From an uncultured Bacteroidia bacterium (GTDB lineage Bacteria; Bacteroidota; Bacteroidia; Bacteroidales; ML635J-15): 64,000 nt of DNA. The stretch is from NCBI GenBank assembly GCA_902800045.1, contig CADCCZ010000003.1, forward strand, positions 62,001 through 126,000, in the 5' to 3' direction. The number at the start of each line of letters is the position of its first letter. The stretch's first letter is position 1. Under the pieces are notes generated by a model that saw only the letters and a list, made by a program, of their open reading frames with translations, was not told where the DNA came from and searched no databases. Both the position numbers and the translations under genes were made by a program. Positions 1 through 8,099 of this stretch are shown piece by piece.

Positions 1-1028
1 TAACCGCTTCAAATGGCTGCGATTCGGTTGTTACCTTGCATTTGACAGTGAACGAATCCCCAACACGCGATTTTTCAGCAGTTGCTTGTGGCAGTTATGT
101 ATGGAACAACCAGACATACACCGAATCGGGCAATTATACGATAACCGTACCGCAGTCAAATGGTTGCGACAGCATCATAACCTTGCATCTGACAATCAAT
201 CATCCGCTGGCTGAACATATCGAAGCCACGGCTTGCGATTCCTACGAGTGGAATGGCGAGACTTACACCGAAAGCGGCACATACGACAAGACTTTCACCA
301 CTTCAAACGGCTGCGATTCGGTTGTTACATTGCATCTGACAATCAATCATCCGCTGGCTGAACTTATCGAAGCCACGGCTTGCGATTCCTACGAATGGAA
401 CGGCGAAACCTACACCGAAAGCGGCTCATACGACAAGACTTTCACCGCCTTAAACGGTTGCGATTCGATTGTCACCCTGCATCTTACAATCAATCATCCG
501 CTGGCTGAACATTTCGAAGCCACGGCATGCGATTCCTACGAATGGAACGGCGAAACCTACACCGAAAGCGGCACATACGAAAAGACTTTCACCGCTTCAA
601 ACGGTTGCGATTCGGTTGTTACCTTGCAACTTACAATAAACGAATCCGTTCAATACAGTTTCACCGAAACCGCCACAAGTCCCTACACTTGGAACGGCAT
701 CGAGTACACCGAAACGGGTGACTATACGCAGAATTTCACTTCTGCAAGCGGCTGTGATTCAATCGTAACGCTCCACTTGAACATCCTAAGCGGAATTTCG
801 CAGAACGGCACGGCAGAAATTTCAATATACCCCAATCCCGCAACATCTACGGTCAGCATATCTTGTGGCGATTTCTACCGCGCAACAGTAATTGATATGC
901 AAGGCAGGATTATAATGGAGGTTTACGATAGCACATTCGACATCAGCGGTCTCCGTCCCGACGAATACATCGTAAAGGTCTCAAGAATAACCGGCGAAGT
1001 GGAGGATTTGAAATTAGTTAAGGAATAA
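1..1028 (+). CDS. T9SS-exported repeat protein, 3' part (5' end outside window)
   Basis: The reading frame is open from base 3 and stops at 1026-1028, so this is the C-terminal part of a longer gene. The TTG at 36 is an internal Leu, not a start. It contains four to five tandem modules of about 49 residues, each with a conserved NGCDS motif and a C-x-SY-x-W-NG core (ACDSYEWNGETYTESGTY). Three copies, starting at 199, 346 and 493, are nearly identical at 147-bp spacing. The last ~75 residues form a type A T9SS C-terminal sorting domain (ISIYPNPATSTVSI, then GRIIMEV and YIVKVSR). Known role of such domains: export by the type IX system and attachment to the cell surface. The repeat modules probably act as surface stalk or adhesin units, but their ligand cannot be read from sequence. 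Confidence 0.85.
   Translation, partial: TASNGCDSVVTLHLTVNESPTRDFSAVACGSYVWNNQTYTESGNYTITVPQSNGCDSIITLHLTINHPLAEHIEATACDSYEWNGETYTESGTYDKTFTTSNGCDSVVTLHLTINHPLAELIEATACDSYEWNGETYTESGSYDKTFTALNGCDSIVTLHLTINHPLAEHFEATACDSYEWNGETYTESGTYEKTFTASNGCDSVVTLQLTINESVQYSFTETATSPYTWNGIEYTETGDYTQNFTSASGCDSIVTLHLNILSGISQNGTAEISIYPNPATSTVSISCGDFYRATVIDMQGRIIMEVYDSTFDISGLRPDEYIVKVSRITGEVEDLKLVKE
199..639 (+). repeat. 147-bp in-frame tandem repeat, three near-identical copies
   Basis: The units begin with the codons for HPLAE at 199, 346 and 493 and differ by only a few bases. A more diverged copy lies on each side. High nucleotide identity between copies points to recent expansion or gene conversion, so repeat number is likely to vary between strains. 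Confidence 0.85.
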
Positions 1029-1078
1029 AAAAATAGAGACAACAAATGAAATAAACTTAATTAATAAAATAAATAATT

Positions 1079-2029
1079 ATGAGTAATAATATTGTTGCAT
1101 ATATTGATTTACTTGCGTTCTCCAATCACATGCGAGAAAATACAAAAGATGCCGTAATGGCTATGAATAACTATAATACCATTTTATACACAAAATTGCG
1201 GGATAAAATTATCCATCCTGTTTCATCATATCCAGAAGAACTAAAAGAATTAGCACAAAGATGTTCTATTGATAGTTTCGATTTTTTCATACCGTATTCA
1301 GATTCAGTCTTCTTGATGTCAAATGATTGTAATTCTTTCGTAAAGCAATTAGGAAGTTTTGTTTTTGATTCATACATTATTACTGCTCGTTTTTGTGAAA
1401 ATCCTATCGACTCTTCAAAACCAGAGAAAGGATATGTAAACAACTACTCTGTAAATGAGAATGGAGAAATCCTTGTGAATAAAGAAGAATGCAATTATTA
1501 TCCTGCATTATTTCGTGGTGGATTAGCTTATGGAGAGGCATTCCCGATAGATTTATATAGTGTATTAAACAAAAAAACAGCAAAGGCAAAAATTATAACA
1601 GGACAAGCTGTTATAGATGCCGTTGATTTAGAAAAGGAAATAAAGGGACCTAGATTGATATTTAATCAAAAAGTTTACGAGCAATTGAATGATGACACAC
1701 GAGATTATTGCCGTATAACTCCTGAATGTTCAAATATGTATGAGATTTTGTGGCCAGCTTTTAAATATATTAAACAAAGAGATCCTTTCCTGTTGAAGAA
1801 AGAAATAGATAAAATGTCAGACATTATTGAACCAGCATATAATTTATGGAAAGCATACAAACACATGCCATTTTCTGCACAATATTTCAATTTTATTGAG
1901 ATGATAATTGCTTCAACAATTCAGTTCTTTGATAAAAAATGTAATTTAAAAGATTTTGCAAAAAGTAAAATATCAAACTGGATAAACAGAAAAGAAATAA
2001 AAGACAAGATAAATGTTGAAAAATACTAA
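1079..2029 (+). CDS. class III nucleotidyl-cyclase-like protein (putative), 316 aa
   Basis: I do not recognise a named gene. The layout resembles the class III nucleotidyl cyclase fold: a first strand AYIDLLAFS with Asp10, a second acidic hairpin PYSDSVFLMS with Asp75, then FRGGLAYGEA (146-154), ITGQAVIDAVDLE (173-185) and PRLIF (191-195). In cyclases the two Asp bind metal and the G-x-G/N-A-A-x-L segment follows. The ~65-residue spacing between the Asp is longer than usual because of an insert, so activity is uncertain and the protein may be a degenerate relative. The gene is clearly more AT-rich than its left neighbour. It is followed after 7 bp by a small unknown gene and then by an AbiH-type gene, a context that fits anti-phage signalling. 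No signal peptide or membrane segment is visible. Confidence 0.45.
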   Translation: MSNNIVAYIDLLAFSNHMRENTKDAVMAMNNYNTILYTKLRDKIIHPVSSYPEELKELAQRCSIDSFDFFIPYSDSVFLMSNDCNSFVKQLGSFVFDSYIITARFCENPIDSSKPEKGYVNNYSVNENGEILVNKEECNYYPALFRGGLAYGEAFPIDLYSVLNKKTAKAKIITGQAVIDAVDLEKEIKGPRLIFNQKVYEQLNDDTRDYCRITPECSNMYEILWPAFKYIKQRDPFLLKKEIDKMSDIIEPAYNLWKAYKHMPFSAQYFNFIEMIIASTIQFFDKKCNLKDFAKSKISNWINRKEIKDKINVEKY

Positions 2030-2036
2030 TTGAAAT

Positions 2037-2405
2037 ATGGAATACTATTATGCAGCATGCGAAATTATAGAAAAAATTTCCTTGATTATATCAGAAGAAA
2101 TCAATATAAATGTTTCTTTAGTTCCGACAGGATGGGAATGTATAGTAGATGGTGGTTACAGTTTTGAAATTAATGATGTTGACATTCCTAGTAATTTAAT
2201 TTATGTCCCAAATCCAAAATATTCGAACGACACAAATGGTTTTTACAGAGTAAATCGCATCCGTTTGAGCAAGATAATTTTGGATGATGCGAAAAATGGA
2301 TTCCCGCTTTCTAACGAAATATTTAAAGGTGTTATAAAAAATCCCAAAACATGGGCATACTATGATAAATATATACGACGACCCTATATGCCATCTTATG
2401 CATAA
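2037..2405 (+). CDS. hypothetical protein, 122 aa
   Basis: Not recognised. It starts 7 bp after the cyclase-like gene and shares its low GC, so the two are probably co-transcribed. The product is a small soluble alpha/beta protein with no signal peptide, no membrane helix and no cysteine cluster. Aromatic residues are frequent, especially in the C-terminal tail (WAYYDKYIRRPYMPSYA). It could be a partner or immunity-type protein for the upstream gene, but this rests only on adjacency. Confidence 0.6.
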   Translation: MEYYYAACEIIEKISLIISEEININVSLVPTGWECIVDGGYSFEINDVDIPSNLIYVPNPKYSNDTNGFYRVNRIRLSKIILDDAKNGFPLSNEIFKGVIKNPKTWAYYDKYIRRPYMPSYA

Positions 2406-2518
2406 TATTTATAGTTGGGGCTACTATTCATTGCAGATAACGATGCTTTGGGTTGTAGATTTTTTTTGACATATCACCAAGAAAAAAAAGCCATACAGAA
2501 TATAAATAACATTACATA

Positions 2519-3472
2519 ATGAAAACACTATACATCATAGGTAACGGTTTCGATATGCATCACGACATTAAATGTTCTTACAAGAATTTCCGTGAATGGT
2601 TAGGCGAACATCACTCCGATGTGCCCAACAAAATAGAAGAAATTTATGGAGGTTGCGATAGTGAGTGGTGGTCTGACTTTGAATACAACCTAGGCGAGAT
2701 TGAATTGATGGATTATGCTCAGCGGATAGCCATTGAAAATCCTGTGGAACTATCTTCCGATCATTGCGATAACACATGGAACGATGCACAAGTGACAATA
2801 GAAAACGAAATGTCCGAGTTATACAAATCGCTAAGAAAAAACTTCGAAAAATGGATTGCTCAACTAAATCCACCTTCACCGGACAAACAGATTTATATTG
2901 ATAAAAATGATGCTAAGTTTATCGTGTTCAATTATACGCAAACATTGGAGACACTATATAAAGTACCTATACAAAAAATTTTGCATATACACGGAATGGT
3001 TGGCAAGAATGAAGAGTTAATTTTCGGACATGGTAAATCAAAAGAAGTTCTTAAAAAGGAACATCCAACACCCAACGACCTTTATTACCAAGGCAAATTA
3101 GATGAGGAGTCGGCAAGCAATTACGACATTCATGATGTTTGGGCATGGGAAGAGATGTTCGACCAAGTGTCTTCTATGCGAAAACCAGTAGAGAAAATAA
3201 TTGAACAAAATAAGAACTTTTTCAATAGTATCAAAGGTGTGCGTAAGATATGTGTATATGGATTTTCATTTTCAGACATTGATGAACCCTACTTGTCAAA
3301 GATTAACAATTATGCCCCAGATGCTCATTGGGAAATAAGTTGCTTCAGCCCGAGGGATAGAACCCGTGCAAAAAACTTTTGTTATAAATTTGGCATTAAA
3401 GACTTTTCAATCATTCGTTTGTCCGAATTACAGAATCTGATGCAGTTAGAGATAGAATTTATATCTCAATAA
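2519..3472 (+). CDS. AbiH-like abortive infection protein, 317 aa
   Basis: The N terminus LYIIGNGFDMHHDIKCSY matches the hallmark of the bacteriophage abortive-infection AbiH family (GNGFD followed by a conserved H and a SY-x-x-F segment). Other family-like parts are KFIVFNYTQTLE (about residues 138-149), ILHIHGMV (about 158-165) with a downstream FGHG, and the C-terminal VYGFSFSDID-x-PYL. Length fits the family (300-400 aa). AbiH was described in Lactococcus as stopping phage growth; its biochemical activity is not established. It lies 113 bp after the cyclase-like pair, with its own ATG, and before a repeat field, so it may belong to a small defence island rather than one operon. Confidence 0.8.
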   Translation: MKTLYIIGNGFDMHHDIKCSYKNFREWLGEHHSDVPNKIEEIYGGCDSEWWSDFEYNLGEIELMDYAQRIAIENPVELSSDHCDNTWNDAQVTIENEMSELYKSLRKNFEKWIAQLNPPSPDKQIYIDKNDAKFIVFNYTQTLETLYKVPIQKILHIHGMVGKNEELIFGHGKSKEVLKKEHPTPNDLYYQGKLDEESASNYDIHDVWAWEEMFDQVSSMRKPVEKIIEQNKNFFNSIKGVRKICVYGFSFSDIDEPYLSKINNYAPDAHWEISCFSPRDRTRAKNFCYKFGIKDFSIIRLSELQNLMQLEIEFISQ

Positions 3473-3485
3473 TTCTTTTATAATC

Positions 3486-3700
3486 AGTCCCTAGTTCCCT
3501 CTCTCGTTAATCCCTCATTCCCTAATCCCGCTATCCCGCACATCCATTGCCCTTACTGCCCTTATGGGCTCTACATCCCCTACAGCCCTTAATCTCCCTA
3601 CCGCCCCTAATCATTCTGCCCCTATGGGCACTAAAGCCCCTATGTCCCTTATCATCCCTACATCCGTTAAAGTCCCTATGGCCGTTACATGCATTCGTCC
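3486..3700. repeat. degenerate 9-bp tandem microrepeat, block 1
   Basis: The plus strand reads as a run of 9-mers of the type NNYCCYTAN (for example TGCCCTTAC, TGCCCTTAT, ATCCCCTAC, AGCCCTTAA, CGCCCCTAA, AGCCCCTAT, GTCCCTTAT). It is rich in C and T on this strand. Frames through it give tripeptide-periodic nonsense such as TAP/xxP, so I do not call a gene. Confidence 0.75.
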
Positions 3701-3904
3701 TTACATCCTAAAATCTCCTCCGCTACTACCTCCACAAAACCAACGCAGGTTATAAGGTATTCGTCCATCATTCACTTGTACAGCAAAAAAATATGCCCAA
3801 GGGTATATGAAACTGGCTGAAAAAAATCTCCACCATTCCGTTTAGGCTGTCCCACCACACAAAAGCCAACACGACCATTCGTTAAACCGTTAGTACGAAA
3901 ATCC
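3701..3904. other. intergenic stretch between microrepeat blocks
   Basis: No convincing gene, RNA or promoter. The sequence is non-repetitive and lacks a long open frame with normal composition. Confidence 0.5.
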
Positions 3905-4092
3905 GTCTATAGGTGCTATTTGTGCTATAGGAGCTATCCATCCGTCCTTACTGGCTTTACAGTCTTTACAGTCTTTACAGTCCTTACAGGCTTTATAGGC
4001 TTTACAGTCCTTACAGGCTTTACAGGCTTTACAGTCCTTACTGGCCTTACAGCCCTTACAGCCCCTACAGCCCCTACAGCCCCTAACATTCC
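3905..4092. repeat. 9-bp tandem microrepeat, block 2 (CTTTACAGT type)
   Basis: After a short CTATNNNTG run (3905-3945) there are about fifteen consecutive 9-mers of the form GYCYTTACA: GTCTTTACA, GTCCTTACA, GGCTTTACA, GGCCTTACA, GCCCTTACA, GCCCCTACA. The third position drifts in a graded way from T-rich to C-rich along the block. All six frames are open or nearly so, because 9 is a multiple of 3. The frames give Thr-Gly/Val-Phe, Lys-Cys or Val-Lys tripeptides, which I regard as by-products. Confidence 0.85.
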
Positions 4093-4279
4093 ATCCCACT
4101 CCTGGTCGTTATTGTCTTTCTTCCCAAACAACAGCCTGAACTACAGGTAGTATTTTTTCGCCAGCCCTTGTGCATACCGCCATCACACTACACACTTGCG
4201 CTCCAGTGGGTACTCGTTTGTGTGCGTGCTGTCTTTTTTTCTGCTGTAAACGCTCATTCAGTCCTCATCCGTGCTTTCC

Positions 4280-4326
4280 CTTGCCCCCAAACCCCTCTAA
4301 GGTAAATATTTAATAATGGGGGCAAG
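4280..4326. repeat. inverted repeat CTTGCCCCCA / TGGGGGCAAG
   Basis: Perfect 10-bp arms at 4280-4289 and 4317-4326 enclose a 27-base AT-rich centre that contains CTCTAAGG. The same arms without the outer base pair recur at 39114-39122 and 39163-39171, around a different centre. Confidence 0.7.
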
Positions 4327-4870
4327 TCGCACTATATGTTTGTGCTCGCCTGCGGGTCACTCGGGCTAATCGGGGTGTCATAGTTTTTGCAGTTCTTGGT
4401 GCTTTTCCCACCCTTTTCAGCGGTTGTGTAGGTGTGTCGCTTCTTTCGTTCCTCTATCCGCTCCCCACCACCACAATTTTAAAACCCAAGCAAGAGCAGT
4501 CATTCTTTCACTCATTTCGTTCCGTGCCTACACTTCATTCACTCAATCATTCCTGCCCTTGCGAAAACCCCAAAAAGCACCTGCGAGGCAAAAAACTCCG
4601 CCACCCCTGCGTTTTCAAACGGAGTGCCCCAGAGCCCTCAATCACCCTCCGCAACAACCTAAGCAGTTCTTCGGGCTTCTTCTGTGCCACCCCCTCGTTC
4701 CGCTCGCGACGGCTCGCGCCTCTCACTGCGGCAGGCAGGTCAGTTTCTCCACTCCGTTACGCAAACTGCCCACCTGCCTCCGTTCGGCTCAAGGCTGTAT
4801 AACCTGCGTTGTTTCCTCCGCTACCTCCGCACCAAGCCCACCCGCCACCCAATATAGCGGTTTGCAGTTG
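4327..4870. other. GC-richer non-coding stretch, possibly decayed mobile DNA
   Basis: No ORF with credible composition. The segment 4690-4810 is unusually GC-rich and contains near-palindromic pieces (GGCAGGCAGG and CCTGCCTCCG). It resembles degraded mobile-element DNA, but I cannot identify a family. Confidence 0.35.
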
Positions 4871-4889
4871 AATATCATTATGCCGTTAA

Positions 4890-5535
4890 ATAACCCTAAT
4901 CTCGTTAAAATCGTCCCCAACCTTAATTGTCGTTACGGTCGTTACTGCCGTTATTGTCATTATTTTATTATGTGTCATCATGTCCTTATGTCGTTAATCC
5001 CTTATCTCGTTATCGTCGTTAAAATCGTCTCCAACCCTAATTGTCGTCATGGTCGTTACTGCCGTTATTGTCATTATTTTTTTATGTGTCATCATGTCCT
5101 TATGCCGTTAATCCCTTATCTCGTTATCGTCGTTAAATCGTCTCCAACCCTAATTGTCGTTATGGTCGTTACAGCCGTTATTGTCATTATTTTATTATGT
5201 GTCATCATGTCCTTATGTCGTTAATCCCTTATCTCGTTATCGTCGTTAAAATCGTCTCCAACCTTAATTGCTCGTTATCGTCGTTAAAATCGTCTCCAAC
5301 CTTAATTGTCGTTATGGTCGTTACAGCCGTTATTGTCATTATTTTATTATGTGTCATCATGTCCTTATGTCGTTAATCCCTTATCTCGTTATCATCGTTA
5401 AAATCGTCTCCAACCTTAATTGTCGTTACGGTCGTTATTGACTTTATTTTATTATGTGTCATCATGTCCTTATCCCGTTATCGTCGTTAAAATCGTCGCC
5501 AACCTTAATTGTCGTTATGGTCGTTACAGCCCCTA
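4890..5535. repeat. 114-bp tandem repeat array, about 5.5 copies
   Basis: The marker CCTTAATTGTCGT (or the CCCTAATTGTCGT variant) starts copies at 4921, 5035, 5148, 5262, 5300, 5414 and 5503. Spacings are 114, 113, 114, 38, 114 and 89, so there is one partial duplication (38 bp) and one deletion (25 bp). Within a unit the sequence again follows an 8-9-bp rhythm (TCGTTACGG, TCGTTACTG, CCGTTATTG, TCATTATTT). An open frame crosses the first three copies with a 38-residue period, but the 113-bp copy breaks the phase, so coding is unlikely. Confidence 0.85.
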
Positions 5536-5946
5536 ATATCATTCCGTCATTGCCTCTCAACTTTTCACCTCTCGTTCATTTCGTTACGAAATCCGTACAA
5601 GGAAATTCGTAATACATTACATCCAAAATCAAAAACTAAAAGGAAACGGCAAAATTAGGTCGTTCCGCGCCCAAAAACAAGGTCAAGCCCTAAAGGGTGG
5701 CTGATAAAAAAATCTCCACACCTTCGGGTAGTATTTTTTTCTCGCCAATCTTGTTTTGTGCGCTCCACTTTCCCTTTTTATAACAGCCGTTCCTTTTGCA
5801 TTTTTTCTTTTTTTCCTTTTTTTCTTTTTTCAGAGTGTGATGTTGCTTGCGCGGCGTAGTGTGCCGTCGTAGTTCGTGCCGTGGTGCGACAAGCAACAGG
5901 GAGTTATCCCATTTTTCATCAGTACTAACCAAAAAATTTCAATAAA
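5536..5946. other. intergenic stretch with T/C tract
   Basis: 411 bases with no gene I can support. A pyrimidine tract of T runs broken by C lies at 5785-5831. A canonical TAnnTTTG box is not obvious upstream of the next gene, whose ATG follows an AT-rich leader. Confidence 0.5.
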
Positions 5947-6354
5947 ATGAAAAATTCACACATTCAGGTAAAAACCTATCAGGGCAATAAGCAGCCCAAT
6001 GCAGTTTATGTTTTGTCACGCGGATTAAATTCGGGAAAGCCTCTCGATGTCCCTTGTCCCAACTGTTATCAGATTCTCACGCCAGATCCCAGGCAGGCGA
6101 AAGCGGTTGCCCGTATTTTGTTTGAATCTGGAAACCTACGCCCACATCTCCATGGTTCGGTAATCGAGTTCGTCCGCATCGATGTCTATCGCTCCCAGTT
6201 CACCCAGCTCTGGGAAACTTTGGATGCCGAGCGTATCTCAGCGGTCACCGCCAAACTCGATGCGATTGACAACTATCTGGCAAACCTCGCCGGCCAATTA
6301 CAGAAAGTCAAGCAGCTCCGACACCACCTTGCCATCTCTGCCTTAATGCCGTAA
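5947..6354 (+). CDS. DUF6943-like protein, 135 aa
   Basis: The opening (IQVKTYQGNKQPNAVYVLSR, then GLNSGKPL, then PCPNCYQI) resembles, from memory, the Bacteroidetes family DUF6943, small proteins of unknown function. The visible C-P-x-C pair (PCPNCYQ, about residues 36-42) is a possible half metal site. The middle has a RPHLHGSVIEFVRIDVYRSQF segment and the C terminus is helical, with heptad-like Leu (LDAIDNYLANLAGQLQKVKQL). No signal peptide. It sits alone between the repeat field and a terminator that overlaps its stop codon. The next three genes have their own promoter, so it is transcribed separately from them. Function unknown. Confidence 0.65.
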   Translation: MKNSHIQVKTYQGNKQPNAVYVLSRGLNSGKPLDVPCPNCYQILTPDPRQAKAVARILFESGNLRPHLHGSVIEFVRIDVYRSQFTQLWETLDAERISAVTAKLDAIDNYLANLAGQLQKVKQLRHHLAISALMP

Positions 6355-6373
6355 CCAATCGGCATTTTTTTTC
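6345..6373 (+). terminator. intrinsic terminator overlapping the DUF6943-like stop
   Basis: Stem AATGCCG / CGGCATT with an 8-base loop that contains the TAA stop, followed by eight T. Confidence 0.8.
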
Positions 6374-6433
6374 ACAATCCAACAGGCATTTTGCTCTGTA
6401 GAAAAAAAATAGTTGATAAAAATCAAATATTTT

Positions 6434-6464
6434 TTTGACATATATCATATATGTATTATCTTTG
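6434..6464 (+). promoter_or_regulatory. strong Bacteroidetes sigma-ABfr promoter
   Basis: A -33 TTTG (6434-6437), a 19-base spacer and a -7 box TATCTTTG (6457-6464) fit the Bacteroides consensus TTTG-N19..21-TAnnTTTG exactly. The transcript would begin near 6471 and have a ~110-nt leader before the first DUF6266-like gene. Confidence 0.75.
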
Positions 6465-6493
6465 CAACGGATAAGGTTCTGATAGGTATCACC

Positions 6494-6521
6494 TCCGTAC
6501 CAAGTCCGTACCAAGTCCGTA
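6494..6521 (+). repeat. 11-bp tandem repeat TCCGTACCAAG in the cassette leader
   Basis: Two full copies and a 6-base third copy (6494, 6505, 6516) lie in the predicted 5' UTR of the DUF6266 cassette, about 60 bases before the ATG. It could be an operator, an RNA-protein site or a recombination site; the sequence does not decide. Confidence 0.7.
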
Positions 6522-6583
6522 TTTTTGTCAATTAAAACCTTTATTATTTTTTTTATTGGAGGCAACATTAAAACCTTTTTATC

Positions 6584-7264
6584 ATGGGAAAAATTAAACA
6601 AGGAATCCTAGGCGGATTTTCCGGCAAGGTCGGAACCGTCGTAGGTGGAGCGTGGAAGGGCATCGACTATATGAGGTCGCTTGCAACTTCTGTTTCGAAT
6701 CCAAAAACCAGTGCACAGATGGCAGTTCGAACTAATTTCAGTACGATTGCCCGTATTATGTCAAAGGCCAACCTTCTGCTGAAGGAATCCAACTGGCGAC
6801 AGGCAAAGAAGCAGTCTGCTTTTAATGCAGGTGTCCGCATCAACTACAAGAACGCCGTTGTCGATGGCGTAATCGACATGGAAAGGCTTGTATTCGGAGA
6901 GTTTTCATTGTCCGAGCTTACTGGTCTTGAAGCGGAATTTGTGCCTGATGGCACCGACTTAATCCTGAATGCCACTTGGACCAACGATGCAAACGATGAA
7001 ACATCATTCGCCGATGACCAGGTAGCAGTTGCTATCGTCAAAGTTCCTGCCGATGGCGGTATGGACGATGTGATTATCGACTACCTCAACTACAAGCGAG
7101 AAGACGAGCAGCTTCGTATGTTCATCGGTCTGGTTGAGTCATTCACCCCGGGCGACAAGTTCTACGCCTATGTCGGTGTCGGTCGCAATCCGCGCAACCC
7201 GCGCGAGGTCATCAACATCCCTGCAAGAAATGTTGTTAAGTTCCGCACCTCTAAGACTATTTAA
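6584..7264 (+). CDS. DUF6266 family protein, copy A, 226 aa
   Basis: The N-terminal signature MGKIKQGILGGFSGKVGTVV, then GGAWKGIDYMRSL and NPKTSAQ, is that of the Bacteroidetes family DUF6266 as I remember it; function unknown. The C terminus ends in a conserved VGRNPRNPREVINIPARNVV segment shared with the two following genes. The body is predicted to be mainly beta (alternating hydrophobics, DLILNATWTNDANDETSFADDQ), reminiscent of an Ig-like fold. There is no signal peptide and no membrane helix. It is the first gene of a three-paralogue operon behind a strong promoter. The short basic, Gly-rich N terminus is nearly invariant between copies A and C, so it is likely the functional handle. Confidence 0.8.
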   Translation: MGKIKQGILGGFSGKVGTVVGGAWKGIDYMRSLATSVSNPKTSAQMAVRTNFSTIARIMSKANLLLKESNWRQAKKQSAFNAGVRINYKNAVVDGVIDMERLVFGEFSLSELTGLEAEFVPDGTDLILNATWTNDANDETSFADDQVAVAIVKVPADGGMDDVIIDYLNYKREDEQLRMFIGLVESFTPGDKFYAYVGVGRNPRNPREVINIPARNVVKFRTSKTI

Positions 7265-7285
7265 TAACCTCTAAAACTTAATTCT

Positions 7286-8083
7286 ATGGCAAGAATTAGA
7301 AATGGCGTATTAGGTGGGTTTAATGGCAAGGTCGGCGAGGTTATCGGACAAAACTACGCTGGTGTCTCTACAATGCGAGCAATGCCCAAGTATGTAAGCA
7401 ATCCGAAAACTCCTGCACAGCAGCTCCATCGTAAAAGAATGGCTTTGGCTGGTTCCTTTTTGTCTGCGTTTAATCGAGGGCTTTCTTTTTCAACCTGGAA
7501 CAAAAATGCAGTTAAAAATTCATTCAACAACGCTCTTCGCTCTAACTTGAAATATTTTAAGATAGACGAATCGGGCAAATTGTTAATCGATTTGTTTTCG
7601 TTGAAACTGGGTGAATATGTTGGTGAGCCTCTGTTTAATGCCAAGATTTCTATTAACGACTTGGAAGAGGAGCAGGAGTATATTAGTGGAACATTGTCTT
7701 GGGACAACAAGATTGAAACGCCTTGGATGTCTCCAAATGATTCAATCATATTGTTTGCTGTTCAAGAAATATCCAAAGGCTTTTACAAGCCCTTGTATTG
7801 TGATGTTCTAAATAACGAGAGGGGTGCTGGCTCCGCCGACATACTTATTCCCTGCGGATTGGATGTTGATACTGGCACAATTATTTATTTCACCGTTGCC
7901 GTTGTCGCTCAATGTATGGTCAGAACTGGCCACAATCCGCAGAAACCAAGCGAAGTAATAAAGATTCCGGCAAAGAACATCAGGAAAAATACAAGTATAA
8001 CCATTCCTGCTCACAATATACCGGCTTTCAAGCCTGCAGGTAGTTTTGTAAAAGAGGTAAAACGAAATCATAATATTAACTAA
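7286..8083 (+). CDS. DUF6266 family protein, copy B (divergent), 265 aa
   Basis: It starts 21 bp after copy A. It keeps the family frame (MARIRNGVLGGFNGKVGEVI, then TMRAMPKYVSNPKTPAQQ) but is strongly diverged from copies A and C. The GGSWKGIDYMRS block is replaced by GQNYAGVSTMRAM, and the middle (SLKLGEYVGEPLFNAKISI) is unrelated at the residue level. The C-terminal signature is present as TGHNPQKPSEVIKIPAKNI, followed by an extra ~35-residue tail. The pattern (A and C alike, B different) suggests either duplication of A around B or selection for a heteromeric set. Function unknown. Confidence 0.78.
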   Translation: MARIRNGVLGGFNGKVGEVIGQNYAGVSTMRAMPKYVSNPKTPAQQLHRKRMALAGSFLSAFNRGLSFSTWNKNAVKNSFNNALRSNLKYFKIDESGKLLIDLFSLKLGEYVGEPLFNAKISINDLEEEQEYISGTLSWDNKIETPWMSPNDSIILFAVQEISKGFYKPLYCDVLNNERGAGSADILIPCGLDVDTGTIIYFTVAVVAQCMVRTGHNPQKPSEVIKIPAKNIRKNTSITIPAHNIPAFKPAGSFVKEVKRNHNIN

Positions 8084-8099
8084 TAAAAAATATCATATC

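Noticed and set aside
3890-4099. Minus-strand frame with repeated Cys-Lys tripeptides (CKACKDC)
   Set aside because: A 9-bp repeat gives open frames on both strands automatically. The two other frames through the same DNA are equally open and there is no start context.
4424-5224. 266-codon open frame across the 114-bp repeats
   Set aside because: It starts in non-coding GC-rich DNA and its 38-residue periodicity only mirrors the DNA repeat. The array contains 113, 38 and 89-bp spacings that break phase, which a protein gene would not tolerate.
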